A stretch of 64,000 bases of DNA from Nocardioides bruguierae (GTDB taxonomy: Bacteria > Actinomycetota > Actinomycetes > Propionibacteriales > Nocardioidaceae): positions 29,951-93,950 of the forward strand of contig NZ_JAMOIL010000023.1 of assembly GCF_023656415.1 (NCBI RefSeq). The letters run 5' to 3'. The position numbers and the translations under genes are program-made. The notes below the pieces were generated by a model, which saw only the letters and a program-made list of their open reading frames with translations, made no database searches and was not told the DNA's origin. Below, piece after piece: positions 50,350-58,478 of this stretch; the first letter of the stretch is position 1; every line of letters starts with the position of its first letter.

Positions 50350-52158
50350 TTGAATCTCGGGAAGACGTGGGCGGATGGTTCCGCCCGCTCGGTCGTGCAG
50401 CTCATGACCGAGTCCGTCGCGGAGCTGATCGGCTTCGAGGTGGCGTGTCTTTCCGTCGTGCGCGGGGACCAGCTGATCACCATCGCCTACACCGGCCCCG
50501 AGGAGCTGCGCGAACACCTGTCCCAGCCGGACCCCGTCGAGGTGCTCGACCCCGTCTGGGCCCTCGGCGAGCGCTGGGGCCGTTTCTACTACCTCTCCGC
50601 CGAGCAGTACCGCTCCGCCGACCTCGAGGGCCACTGGGCGATCATCGAGGACGCCGGCGGCGCACCCGTCCCGGTCGAGGACGGCGCACCCGCCCAGCCC
50701 GCGTGGGACCCCCACGACGCGCTCGTCGCCGCACTGCGCGACGACGCCGGCGAGCTGATCGGGGTCTTCTCCGTCGACGGCCCGCTGGACGGCCGCCTCC
50801 CCGGCCCCACCCAGCGCCGCATCCTCGAGCGCTACGCCGCCCAGGCCGAGCGGGCGATCATCGTGGAGAACGAGCGCGAGGCGCTGCGCCAGCGGGTCGC
50901 CCTCGCGGACGCGGCGCGCCGCCTCGTCCGCGCCGTGCCGGCCCGCGCCGACCGGGAGCGGTTCCTCGCCGCCGTCCACCCCGCCCTCATCGCCGGGTTC
51001 AAGGGCTCGGGCACCTGGGTGCTCACGCTGGACCCGAACGACCCCTCAGCGCCCGCCCGCGACAGCCTCGCCCGCAGCTTCGACGGCCTGCCCCGGCAGG
51101 TCTCCGACGAGGTGTCGGCGCGGCTGCGGGCGGTCGCGCCGCGCATCTGGATGGAGCAGGCGCCTATCGTGCTCGCCGCCCACGAGAAGGACCAGCACGC
51201 GGCCCTGCCGGGCTGGCTCGACGCCGAGCTCGCCACCTTCCTGCGCGACGAGCAGCGCGAGCGCGGCATCGGCTCCTCGCTGCTGGTGGCGCTCGGCTCC
51301 GGGCGGGACTGCCTGGGCGTCCTGGTGATCTCCCGCCCCGTCGGCGGGCCGGAGTGGAGCACGGTCGAGACCGACGCGGCCGCAGCGATCGGGCAGGACC
51401 TCGGCGCCGCCCTCGAGACCGTCTGCGCACTCGAGCGCGAGCGCGAGGCCAACCAGCGGCTCCAGGCGGTCGACACCTACCGCACCCGGCTCGTCAGCAC
51501 CCTGTGCCACGAGCTGCGCACCCCGCTCACCGCCGTCGTCGGCAACCTCGAGCTGCTGCACGACCTCGACCTGCCCGACGAGGCCGACCTGTTCCTCGCC
51601 GGCATGAGCCGCGGGTCGGTGCGGATGCGTCGCGTCGTCGACGACCTGCTCACCCTCACCGCGCTGCGCGAGCCGCAGGCACCGATCGAGATGGCGCCCG
51701 TCGACCTGGTGGCGCTGGTGCGCGCCGCCGGCGACCTGCTCGCCGAGCCCGCCGCCCGCGGCGAGGTGACGCTCTCCCTCGACGTGCCGCCGGTGCCCGT
51801 GGTCGTGCCCGGCGCCACCGCCGAGCTCGAGCAGCTCGTGACCAACCTGGTCAGCAACGCCGTGAAGTACACCGACCCCGGCGGCAGCGTCCGCGTGGCG
51901 CTGTCGGCGCCGGAACGCGGCACCGTCCGCCTCGTCGTCACGGACGACGGCCTCGGCATCGCCCCCGAGGAGCAGGAGCGGCTCTTCGAGGCGTTCTACC
52001 GCGGCGGCAACCCCACCGCCCTGCGCCGCCCCGGCTCCGGCCTCGGCCTGGCGATCGTCGCCAGCGTCGCGGAGCGACACGGTGGCACCGTCACCCTCGA
52101 CTCCGCGCTCGGCCGCGGCACCACCGTCACCACCGTGCTGCCTGCCTGTGAACGCTAG
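50350..52158 (+). CDS. GAF-domain sensor histidine kinase
   Basis: 602 aa from a TTG with GGAAGGA upstream (an ATG at 50308 is an alternative). Two GAF-like sensory domains occupy about residues 15-380 (MTESVAELIGFEVACLSVV; VALGSGRDCLGVLVISRPVG). The dimerisation/phosphoacceptor helix has H387 in LCHELRTPLTAVVGNLELL, and the ATPase domain has NLVSNAVKYT, DDGLGIAPEE and GSGLGLAIV. No membrane helix, so it probably senses a cytoplasmic ligand. No response regulator gene adjoins it, so its partner lies elsewhere. Confidence 0.9.
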   Translation: MNLGKTWADGSARSVVQLMTESVAELIGFEVACLSVVRGDQLITIAYTGPEELREHLSQPDPVEVLDPVWALGERWGRFYYLSAEQYRSADLEGHWAIIEDAGGAPVPVEDGAPAQPAWDPHDALVAALRDDAGELIGVFSVDGPLDGRLPGPTQRRILERYAAQAERAIIVENEREALRQRVALADAARRLVRAVPARADRERFLAAVHPALIAGFKGSGTWVLTLDPNDPSAPARDSLARSFDGLPRQVSDEVSARLRAVAPRIWMEQAPIVLAAHEKDQHAALPGWLDAELATFLRDEQRERGIGSSLLVALGSGRDCLGVLVISRPVGGPEWSTVETDAAAAIGQDLGAALETVCALEREREANQRLQAVDTYRTRLVSTLCHELRTPLTAVVGNLELLHDLDLPDEADLFLAGMSRGSVRMRRVVDDLLTLTALREPQAPIEMAPVDLVALVRAAGDLLAEPAARGEVTLSLDVPPVPVVVPGATAELEQLVTNLVSNAVKYTDPGGSVRVALSAPERGTVRLVVTDDGLGIAPEEQERLFEAFYRGGNPTALRRPGSGLGLAIVASVAERHGGTVTLDSALGRGTTVTTVLPACER

Positions 52159-52175
52159 CCAGGTGGGCGTCTGCC

Positions 52176-52216
52176 GGTGGTGGAGGACGTTGCGCAGCAA
52201 CTGTCGCGAAACCCCC
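52176..52216 (+). repeat. Divergent type A repeat with replaced stem
   Basis: GGTGGTGGAGGA flank, stem GTTGC, loop GCA, stem GCAAC, then TGTCGCGAAACC. The flanks match type A but the stem has changed completely and still pairs. Confidence 0.55.
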
Positions 52217-52252
52217 GGCGCCGCCGACCCCAGGACGTTAGCCGCATCACAC

Positions 52253-52292
52253 TGCTAGCAAGCGGGCTTGATTTTGCTAGCAACTGCTAGCA
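52253..52292 (+). promoter_or_regulatory. Three TGCTAGCA palindromes: candidate operator
   Basis: Perfect 8-bp palindromes TGCTAGCA at 52253-52260, 52275-52282 and 52285-52292, with centres 22 and 10 bases apart, so all lie on about the same helix face. They end 10 bases before the HTH gene start and are likely its own binding sites. Confidence 0.65.
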
Positions 52293-52302
52293 CCGTGGAG
52301 AC

Positions 52303-52695
52303 ATGGCAAAGACGAAGGTCGGCAAGACCGTCGAGTCCCTCGGGGAGTACCTGCGGGAGCAGCGCACCGGTGCGCAGCTCTCGTTGCGTCAGCTCGCCGA
52401 GCAGGCCGGCGTCTCCAACCCGTACCTGAGCCAGATCGAGCGTGGGCTGCGACGCCCCTCCGCCGAGGTCCTCCAGCAGCTCGCGAAGGCACTGCGGATC
52501 TCGGCCGAGCAGCTCTACGTGCGGGCAGGCATCGTCAGCCCGGACGACGGCGTCGGCGGCTCCGTGGAGCTGTCCGTGCTCGGAGACACCCAGCTCACCG
52601 AGCGGCAGAAGCAGTCGCTTCTCGACGTCTACCAGTCCTTCCTCGCGATGAACGCCGCGGCCGAGCCGGCTGCCGCGTCCGACGAGACCGACTGA
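52303..52695 (+). CDS. XRE-family HTH transcriptional regulator (Rv0474-like)
   Basis: 130 aa. The helix-turn-helix is LSLRQLAEQAGVSNPYLSQI followed by ERGLRRPSAEVLQQLAKAL. It matches the mycobacterial order Rv0474-hbhA-Rv0476, with the HbhA-like and DUF2516 genes next. The three palindromes directly upstream suggest autoregulation. The ribosome site is very close to the ATG (GGAGAC), so initiation may be unusual. Confidence 0.9.
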   Translation: MAKTKVGKTVESLGEYLREQRTGAQLSLRQLAEQAGVSNPYLSQIERGLRRPSAEVLQQLAKALRISAEQLYVRAGIVSPDDGVGGSVELSVLGDTQLTERQKQSLLDVYQSFLAMNAAAEPAAASDETD

Positions 52696-52758
52696 TCCCC
52701 CGCACCCCTCCCCCTCAGCACCCACCCGCGCAGCTCAGCCATCACAGGAGTGATCACC

Positions 52759-53637
52759 ATGGCGAAGTTCCCCACCATCGACCTCAAGGACCTCGACCTC
52801 AAGGCCGAGGCCACCAAGACCCTTTACGCCGGCGTCGGCGTGCTCGACCTGGCCGTCGAGACCGTCCGCGGCTACGTGACCCCCTACGTGACCGAGGGAC
52901 AGAAGAAGCTGGCCGAGGGCCAGAAGAAGTTCACCGACCTCAAGGGCGACGCCGAGTCCAAGCTCGGTGACGCGCAGAAGAGCGTCTCGGACCTCGACCC
53001 CGCGGACCTGCGAGAGCAGGCCATGTCGGTGGTCAACAACCAGGTCGAGACCCTCACCGCCGAGGCCAAGGCCCGCCGCGAGCAGATCGAGAAGCGCGTC
53101 GCGGACCTCCAGACCGACGCCAAGGCCTTCCCCGGCAAGGTGCAGACCTTCGTGGACGACAGCGCCGCCGCCGCGACCGCCGTCTACGGCGACTTCGCCA
53201 AGCGCGGCCAGGTGCTCGTGGAGCGCATCCGCACCCAGGACTCCACCCAGGAGGCCGTGAAGGACGCCAAGACCACCACCGCCAAGGCCAAGACCACCGC
53301 CACCCAGGCGAAGAAGGCCGCGTCGACGACCAAGAAGGCCGCCTCGTCCAACACCAAGGCCGCCACCACGACGACCAAGAAGACGGCCGCCAAGAAGGCC
53401 CCGGCGAAGAAGGCTCCCGCCACCAAGAAGGCCGCTGCTGCCAAGACCGCGGCGAAGAGCACCACCTCGACCGGCACCTCCACCGCGAAGACCGCCGCGA
53501 AGAAGACCACGACGACCGCCAAGAAGGCCTCCGCGCCGGCGACCTCGTCGGCCAAGGCCACCACCACCGCGGCCACGAAGACCGCCGAGGCCGCTACCAC
53601 GGCCGCCACCGAGGCCGCCAAGAAGGTCGGCGACTGA
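52759..53637 (+). CDS. Heparin-binding hemagglutinin-like protein (HbhA-like)
   Basis: 292 aa, ATG behind AGGAG. An amphipathic N-terminal half (about 170 residues) is coiled-coil-like (TEGQKKLAEGQKKFTDLKG; LREQAMSVVNNQVETLTAEA), followed by a long Lys/Ala/Thr-rich tail with repeats such as KKAPAKKAPATKKAAAAK. This is the architecture of HbhA, a surface adhesin that binds sulfated glycans through its Lys tail in mycobacteria. No signal peptide, as in HbhA. A strong terminator hairpin follows. The tail is low-complexity, so length may vary between strains. Confidence 0.82.
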   Translation: MAKFPTIDLKDLDLKAEATKTLYAGVGVLDLAVETVRGYVTPYVTEGQKKLAEGQKKFTDLKGDAESKLGDAQKSVSDLDPADLREQAMSVVNNQVETLTAEAKARREQIEKRVADLQTDAKAFPGKVQTFVDDSAAAATAVYGDFAKRGQVLVERIRTQDSTQEAVKDAKTTTAKAKTTATQAKKAASTTKKAASSNTKAATTTTKKTAAKKAPAKKAPATKKAAAAKTAAKSTTSTGTSTAKTAAKKTTTTAKKASAPATSSAKATTTAATKTAEAATTAATEAAKKVGD

Positions 53638-53661
53638 CACCTCACCGCTCCGGCACCTGCA

Positions 53662-53699
53662 CGGGCCGGGTCGTCCGCACGAGCGGACGGCCCGGCCCG
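53662..53699 (+). terminator. Strong terminator hairpin after the HbhA-like gene
   Basis: A 17-bp stem with one G-U pair (CGGGCCGGGTCGTCCGC / GCGGACGGCCCGGCCCG) and loop ACGA, 25 bases after the stop. Confidence 0.7.
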
Positions 53700-53750
53700 G
53701 CTGCATGTATGGGCCTGAGCCGTTACCGGGCCGGGCCCCTGGGCGTTGGC

Positions 53751-53756
53751 TACGCT
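53751..53756 (+). promoter_or_regulatory. -10 box of a leaderless promoter for the DUF2516 gene
   Basis: TACGCT, then TCCACC, then ATG at 53763; this also separates the DUF2516 gene from the hbhA transcript. Confidence 0.45.
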
Positions 53757-53762
53757 TCCACC

Positions 53763-54044
53763 ATGTTCCTCACCGGGCTCACCAACGACCTCTGGTCGCT
53801 GCTCTCGCTGGTCGTGCTCGCCGTGACGATCTTCGCCCTCGTCACCGCCATCACCTTCCCCGCGGAGGCCTACGAGGCCGCCGGCAAGCTCTCGAAGCTG
53901 GCCTGGGTGGCCATCCTGGCGCTGGCGGTGCCGGTGATGTTCCTGTTCGGCGTGCGCTCCCTGTTCGGCATCGGCTTCGTCATCGCCGTGCTGGTCTACC
54001 TGGTCGACGTGCGTCCCGCGATCCGCGGCCTGCGTCGAAGGTAA
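53763..54044 (+). CDS. DUF2516 family membrane protein (Rv0476-like)
   Basis: 93 aa with three membrane helices: LTNDLWSLLSLVVLAVTIFA, LAWVAILALAVPVMFLFGV and FGIGFVIAVLVYLVDVRPAI. This small actinobacterial family lies next to HTH and HbhA genes. Function unknown. An upstream in-frame ATG at 53709 is not used if the message is leaderless. Confidence 0.8.
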   Translation: MFLTGLTNDLWSLLSLVVLAVTIFALVTAITFPAEAYEAAGKLSKLAWVAILALAVPVMFLFGVRSLFGIGFVIAVLVYLVDVRPAIRGLRRR

Positions 54045-54136
54045 AATCCTGCATACCCTGCACCGGATGGGGAAACGTTCTCTAGTTTGGGTGACACGAA
54101 GGGGCGGGACGGGCCCCTCCAACCTAGGAGAACACC

Positions 54137-54523
54137 ATGATCGGTGAGTTCGACGTACGCCCGTGGGGCACCTGGCACGTGCTCGACGAAGGTGACGGCT
54201 TCAAGATCAAGCGCATCGAGGTCAACCCCGGCCAGCGGCTCAGCTACCAGACGCACGACCACCGTGCCGAGGTCTGGACCATCGCTGCCGGCACCTGCAC
54301 CGCCATCGTGGACGGCGAGGAGGTGATCGTCCGCACCGGCGAGTCGATCACCGTCGACATCCTGCAGCCGCACCGCATCACCAACATGCACGACGAGCTG
54401 CTCGTGGTCATCGAGACCCAGCTCGGCTCCTACCTGGGCGAGGACGACATCTGCCGCCTCCAGGACGACTACGGCCGCGGCAGCGAGACCATCGCCTCCG
54501 GCGCGGTGCTCGACCGGCCCTGA
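54137..54523 (+). CDS. Cupin, phosphomannose isomerase type II C-terminal domain
   Basis: 128 aa behind AGGAG. Double-stranded beta-helix with the metal-binding cupin motif H-x-H-x-E in THDHRAEVWTIAAGT, and VDILQPHRITNMHD with the second His. It matches the stand-alone C-terminal isomerase domain of bifunctional mannose-1-phosphate guanylyltransferase/mannose-6-phosphate isomerase. It could feed mannose into the polysaccharide; no guanylyltransferase domain is present. Confidence 0.85.
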   Translation: MIGEFDVRPWGTWHVLDEGDGFKIKRIEVNPGQRLSYQTHDHRAEVWTIAAGTCTAIVDGEEVIVRTGESITVDILQPHRITNMHDELLVVIETQLGSYLGEDDICRLQDDYGRGSETIASGAVLDRP

Positions 54524-54555
54524 GCTGCCCCAGCAGCACAACACCCGCACCACAA

Positions 54556-54592
54556 CAGCAGGGCCCGACCTCGGTGAGGTCGGGCCCTGCTG
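54556..54592. terminator. Bidirectional terminator
   Basis: Perfect 17-bp stem (CAGCAGGGCCCGACCTC / GAGGTCGGGCCCTGCTG) with loop GGT between convergent genes, followed by TGTTGCT on the plus strand. Confidence 0.8.
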
Positions 54593-54616
54593 TGTTGCTC
54601 GGGTGTGCGCCTGCGC

Positions 54617-56011
54617 TCAGTCCTTCGGCTCGAGTGCCTTCCGACGGCCGGCGTCCGGGGCGTAGCCGTACCCGTAGCCGTACCCGTAGCCGTAGCGGCG
54701 GGTGTTGGCCGGGGTCATGTTCAGCACCGAGCCGGAGATGTGCGCGCCCACGGTGCGCATCCGCTCCACCGCGCTGGCCACCTGGTCGCGGGTGGTGCTG
54801 CCGAAGCGGGCCACCAGGATCGCGCCGTCGGCCTGCTTGGCCAGCAGGGCCGCGTCGGCCACCGGCAGCAGCGGCGGGGCGTCGATGATGACGACGTCGT
54901 AGAGCGCCTTGATCTCGGTGAGCAGCGTGGCCATCGCCTGCGACTGGAGCAGCTCGGCCGGGTTCGGCGGCACCGCGCCGCTGGCCAGCACGTCGAGGCC
55001 GCTGGCGTGGGTCTGCACCGCGTCCTTCCAGCCGATCTTGCCGACCAGCGCGGAGGTCACGCCCACGGCGTTGTCCAGGCCGAGGGGCGCGCTGGCCTTG
55101 GGGCGGCGCAGGTCGCCCTCGATGAGGAGCACCTTCTGCTCGCCCTGCGCCAGGGTCAGCGCGAGGTTCACCGCGGTGGTGGTCTTGCCCTCGGCGGGCA
55201 GCGCGGAGGTGACGACGAAGATCCGGTTGTCGGCGTCGACATCGATGAACTGGAGGTTCGTGCGCAGCACCCGGAACGCCTCGGTGCGGGGCGAGTGGGC
55301 CGGCAGGTCGGTGACGAGCTGCGACTTCCTGGCGGCCTGGTCGAACGGCACGGCGCCGAGCGTCGGCACGTCGAAGGCCTCGATGTCGTCGGGACGCTTC
55401 ACGCTGGTGTCGAGCACGTCGCGGAGCACCGCGAGACCGGCGCCCAGCAGCAGGCCGAGCACGAGGCCCAGGCCGATGTTGCGCACCGGCTGGGGAGCCG
55501 ACGGGGCCGTCGGCACCTCCGCCTCCTCGATCACGGTCGCCCGCACGAGGGCGCTGCGCTGTCCGGCCTCGGTCTCGACCTCGCGGATGCGGTCCAGCAT
55601 CGTGAGTCCGTAGGCCTGCGCCAGGTCCTTGGCGCGCTGCGGGGACGGATCGCTCACCGTGATCACCAGGTTGGTCGTGTTGGCCACGACCGAGGCCTGC
55701 ACCTCGCCCACGAGCTCGCCGGTCGAGATCGAGTCCTGCAGACCGAGCTCGTCGATGACCCGGTCGGCCTGGGAACGTCCCGTGGCGAAGTCCTGGTAGG
55801 AGTTCATCCGCGAGAGCGAGTACGTGTTGCCGGCCACCGCCTGCGACGTGTCGTCGGCAGAGGTGACCGCCACGTAGATCTTCGTGCTGGAGGTGTACAT
55901 CGGCGTCTGCAGCGCCGTGAACGCGGCCGCAGCGCCGGTCACCACCACGGTGGTGAGCACGATGAGCAGCCAGTGGACGCGGAGGATCCGCAGGTAGTCC
56001 TTCAGCTCCAC
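54617..56011 (-). CDS. Polysaccharide tyrosine autokinase (CpsC/CpsD fusion, Wzc-like)
   Basis: 464 aa, GTG behind GGGAGG. Residues 1-200 are a Wzz domain with two membrane helices (VHWLLIVLTTVVVTGAAAAF and IGLGLVLGLLLGAGLAVL). The BY-kinase domain has Walker A SALPAEGKTTT (269-279), Walker A' VLLIEGDLRRP and Walker B VVIIDAPPLLPVAD. The C-terminal tail has six Tyr alternating with Gly (YGYGYGYGYGY, 440-450), the autophosphorylation cluster. It probably regulates polysaccharide chain length and export, opposed by the phosphatase domain encoded at 44827-46686. Confidence 0.92.
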   Translation of the reverse strand: MELKDYLRILRVHWLLIVLTTVVVTGAAAAFTALQTPMYTSSTKIYVAVTSADDTSQAVAGNTYSLSRMNSYQDFATGRSQADRVIDELGLQDSISTGELVGEVQASVVANTTNLVITVSDPSPQRAKDLAQAYGLTMLDRIREVETEAGQRSALVRATVIEEAEVPTAPSAPQPVRNIGLGLVLGLLLGAGLAVLRDVLDTSVKRPDDIEAFDVPTLGAVPFDQAARKSQLVTDLPAHSPRTEAFRVLRTNLQFIDVDADNRIFVVTSALPAEGKTTTAVNLALTLAQGEQKVLLIEGDLRRPKASAPLGLDNAVGVTSALVGKIGWKDAVQTHASGLDVLASGAVPPNPAELLQSQAMATLLTEIKALYDVVIIDAPPLLPVADAALLAKQADGAILVARFGSTTRDQVASAVERMRTVGAHISGSVLNMTPANTRRYGYGYGYGYGYAPDAGRRKALEPKD

Positions 56012-56110
56012 GAGAGCCTCCCTGTGGTGGTGCGGGTCGAGCGGGCGGCCGTGCGAGCGTCGTCGCGCGCGGGCTGCCGGATGACAAGAGTGTGCGAGCA
56101 GGAGACCGGG

Positions 56111-57871
56111 TCAGCCACAGGCCGATCCCACGGTCTCGAAGCCGGCGGGGCCGTCGATGGTCGGGGTGACCCACAGGCGGGTGTCGCCGGGCTGGTCCTC
56201 GCCGGAGACCACGCGCCAGGTGATGCGGGCGGTGTCGCCCGGCGCCAGCTCGATCGGCTGCTCGGAGACGACCCGGTCCCCGTACTGGCGGAGGTCGCCA
56301 TCGGCGGTCTGGCCGTCGATCTCCACGTCGCCGATCGCCCCGCCGCGCGGCGAGTACAGCTGGACGCGGGTCGAGGTGTTGCCCTCCTCGACGCCGTACA
56401 CCCCGCCTCCGGTGACATAGCTCGGCAGGTCGGCCGCGTCGCGCGGCGCCGTCGACGTCAGGCTGACGGTCACGGTGTAGGCCTGCTGGGAGCCCGTGCA
56501 GTAGGCCGCGCTGACCTGGGTGTCGGCCCGCAGGTAGTACGACATCTTCGCGCCGGTGGAGTCGTTGAGCGCGACGTACATGGTCGGCGCGTCGGGTACG
56601 GGGTTTTCGTCCTCTGCGTCGAGGCTCACGCCGGCCACGTCGGTGCCGGCGAGGAGGTCGCTGACCTCCGGGTCGGCACTGGAGATGAGCACGCGACCCT
56701 CGTCCGCCGCCTCCACGAGGTTCGGCAGCAGCGTCTGCGGCGAGACCGCGCCCGAGGTGACGCGGGAGAAGATCGCGGCGGCGGCCTGCGCGAAGAACCG
56801 GTCCTGGTCGGCCGGGTTCTCGTAGCGGGCGTAGGCGTTGCTGAGCAGCTCGTCGACCACCGTGTCGCTGGTGAGCTCGACGCCGTCGACCTCGACGGGC
56901 TCCATGCCCTCCATGAGGTAGGAGAGCGCCACGGTGTCGAGGCTGAGCACGCCGTCGACGGGCGTCTGCGGGTAGGTCTCCTCCCAGCGCGCCGTCCACA
57001 TCTCCGAGGCCCGCTGGAAGTCCGGCGTGAAGTTGGCGTCGAGGAAGAACGTGCCGAAGAGCGTGCCGAGCACGCTCTGCTCGGCGTCGGTGAGGGGCAG
57101 CACCGGGCTGTCGCGGCGGCCGAAGCTGTTGCCGGCCACGGTGCGGGTGAGCTCGATGCGTCCGTTGCGGACCTTCAGCACCGACACCTGCCCGGGCAGG
57201 CCGCCGGTGGCCCGCACCTCGGCGTTGTTCTGCGAGATGAGCAGGTAAGTGCGCGGGCCGTCGGCGCCGAGCATGGTCGGCAGCACCTGGGCGGCGGTGG
57301 TGGCGGACCCGACGGCCTCGGACGCGGTGCGTACCTGCGAGGTCAGGGAGTCGAACTGCACCTTCAGCCGGCCGAGGTACCCGGAGGAGTCCTCGGCCTC
57401 GAGCGTGGCCAGCGCGTCCTGCAGCTGGGTGTCGGCGTTGGCCAGGGGCTCCTGGAGCGCCTCGACCGCGGCGACATCGATCCGGCCGTCCCGCGGGGCG
57501 AGCGCGTCGATCTGGTCGGCGACCGTGAGGAGGTCGTCCAGCCCGCCGGCGGACAGGTCGCTGGCCACGGTCGCGGCCGCACGCACGCCGCGGGCGTCGT
57601 CACCGACGAAGGGCAGGTGCGTCAGCACGCCCCACGAGACGCCGTTGGCGCGGTCGGCGGCGGCGGTGCTGTGCTCGGCGAGGTCGGCCAGCGGCGCGTC
57701 CAGGGCATCGACGTCGCCCTGAGAGGCGACGGAGCGCGCGCGGTCCGCGTCGTCGACGGCGGCATTGAGGTCGGTGGCGATGGTGATGGCCAAGTAGACG
57801 TACCAGGCCACCACGAGGAGGACGAGGAGCACCAGGACGCCGACGATCAGACGCCAGGGGCGGAGCAGCAT
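56111..57871 (-). CDS. DUF4012 domain-containing membrane protein
   Basis: 586 aa. One N-terminal membrane helix (about 7-31) then a large extracytoplasmic domain with DUF4012 signatures: RTYLLISQNNAEVRATGGLPG and ARWEETYPQTPVDGVLSLDT, and a LytR-like hint in WTAR. Members lie in actinobacterial polysaccharide loci, and the family is thought to act in cell-wall glycan assembly, but no activity is established to my knowledge. Next to the tyrosine kinase in the same direction with 99 bases between. A TAGGTT box six bases before the ATG makes the message probably leaderless. Confidence 0.85.
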   Translation of the reverse strand: MLLRPWRLIVGVLVLLVLLVVAWYVYLAITIATDLNAAVDDADRARSVASQGDVDALDAPLADLAEHSTAAADRANGVSWGVLTHLPFVGDDARGVRAAATVASDLSAGGLDDLLTVADQIDALAPRDGRIDVAAVEALQEPLANADTQLQDALATLEAEDSSGYLGRLKVQFDSLTSQVRTASEAVGSATTAAQVLPTMLGADGPRTYLLISQNNAEVRATGGLPGQVSVLKVRNGRIELTRTVAGNSFGRRDSPVLPLTDAEQSVLGTLFGTFFLDANFTPDFQRASEMWTARWEETYPQTPVDGVLSLDTVALSYLMEGMEPVEVDGVELTSDTVVDELLSNAYARYENPADQDRFFAQAAAAIFSRVTSGAVSPQTLLPNLVEAADEGRVLISSADPEVSDLLAGTDVAGVSLDAEDENPVPDAPTMYVALNDSTGAKMSYYLRADTQVSAAYCTGSQQAYTVTVSLTSTAPRDAADLPSYVTGGGVYGVEEGNTSTRVQLYSPRGGAIGDVEIDGQTADGDLRQYGDRVVSEQPIELAPGDTARITWRVVSGEDQPGDTRLWVTPTIDGPAGFETVGSACG

Positions 57872-57877
57872 GCGGTC

Positions 57878-57883
57878 AACCTA
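57878..57883 (-). promoter_or_regulatory. -10 box of a leaderless promoter for the DUF4012 gene
   Basis: Minus strand TAGGTT, then GACCGC, then the ATG at 57871. It could also drive the tyrosine kinase downstream. Confidence 0.5.
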
Positions 57884-57990
57884 GGTCAGGGACAGCCGGC
57901 GGTGGCGACGAACACGGGGATCGTCGCGGGCTGAGTCCGGATCGTTGTGGAACGTGACGGCGGCGGGCTCGCGAGCCGCCGAGCACAGCA

Positions 57991-58024
57991 CGAGGCGGGC
58001 CCCTCCGGGGAGGGACCCGCCTCG
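57991..58024 (-). terminator. Terminator of the first secreted paralog
   Basis: CGAGGCGGG/CCCGCCTCG pairs, extended after one mismatch by CCCTC/GAGGG-like pairing (CCCT/AGGG plus C-G), 26 bases after the stop of the gene ending at 58050. Confidence 0.6.
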
Positions 58025-58049
58025 CACGAGGTCGCTAGGCGACAGGCGT

Positions 58050-58478
58050 TCAGCCGCGGGCGCGCTTGCCCTTGACGAACGTGGTGCCCGAGGTGCTGTC
58101 ACCCTTGAAGAAGTTGTTCGCGTTGGGGGTGAAGGTGACCGTGTAGGCCCAGTTGCCCTTGCGCAGGCGCGGGATGTTCACCGCGAAGCGCTTGCGGGTG
58201 CCCTTGAAGGCGATGGTCTTGGACTTGGTCTTGCCGGCGTTGTTGACCAGCGTGATGGTGATCGTGCCCTTGGCGCGACGGGCCACGCGGCGGCCCTGGA
58301 CGACACGGACGAGGATCTTGGCGACGTTGGCGCGCTTGGCAGCGGCACCCTTCGCGTTCACCTTGACGTTGCCGCACTCGGTGTACGGGCAGGCCGCGGT
58401 GGCGGTGGTGGAGGTGGTCGCGACGAGGCCCGCGCTCATGAGCAGGGCGGTCAGCAGACCGACGATCAGCTTCTTCAT
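58050..58478 (-). CDS. Small secreted protein, tandem paralog 1
   Basis: 142 aa. Signal peptide KKLIVGLLTALLMSAGLVAT with cleavage near TATA/ACPYT. The mature part begins ACPYTECG with a Cys pair and is basic and beta-rich (TITITLVNNAGKTKSKTIAF ... GNWAYTVTFTPNANNFFKGD). It ends in GKRARG. Together with the genes ending at 58817 and 59371 it forms a three-member family in one orientation. Ribosome site GGGAGTCTCACA lies directly before the ATG and is nearly the same as that of paralog 3. Function unknown. Confidence 0.75.
   Translation of the reverse strand: MKKLIVGLLTALLMSAGLVATTSTTATAACPYTECGNVKVNAKGAAAKRANVAKILVRVVQGRRVARRAKGTITITLVNNAGKTKSKTIAFKGTRKRFAVNIPRLRKGNWAYTVTFTPNANNFFKGDSTSGTTFVKGKRARG

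Noticed and set aside
52176..52292. Toxin-antitoxin or phage repressor role for the XRE gene
   Set aside because: Gene order with HbhA-like and DUF2516 genes matches the conserved actinobacterial block instead.
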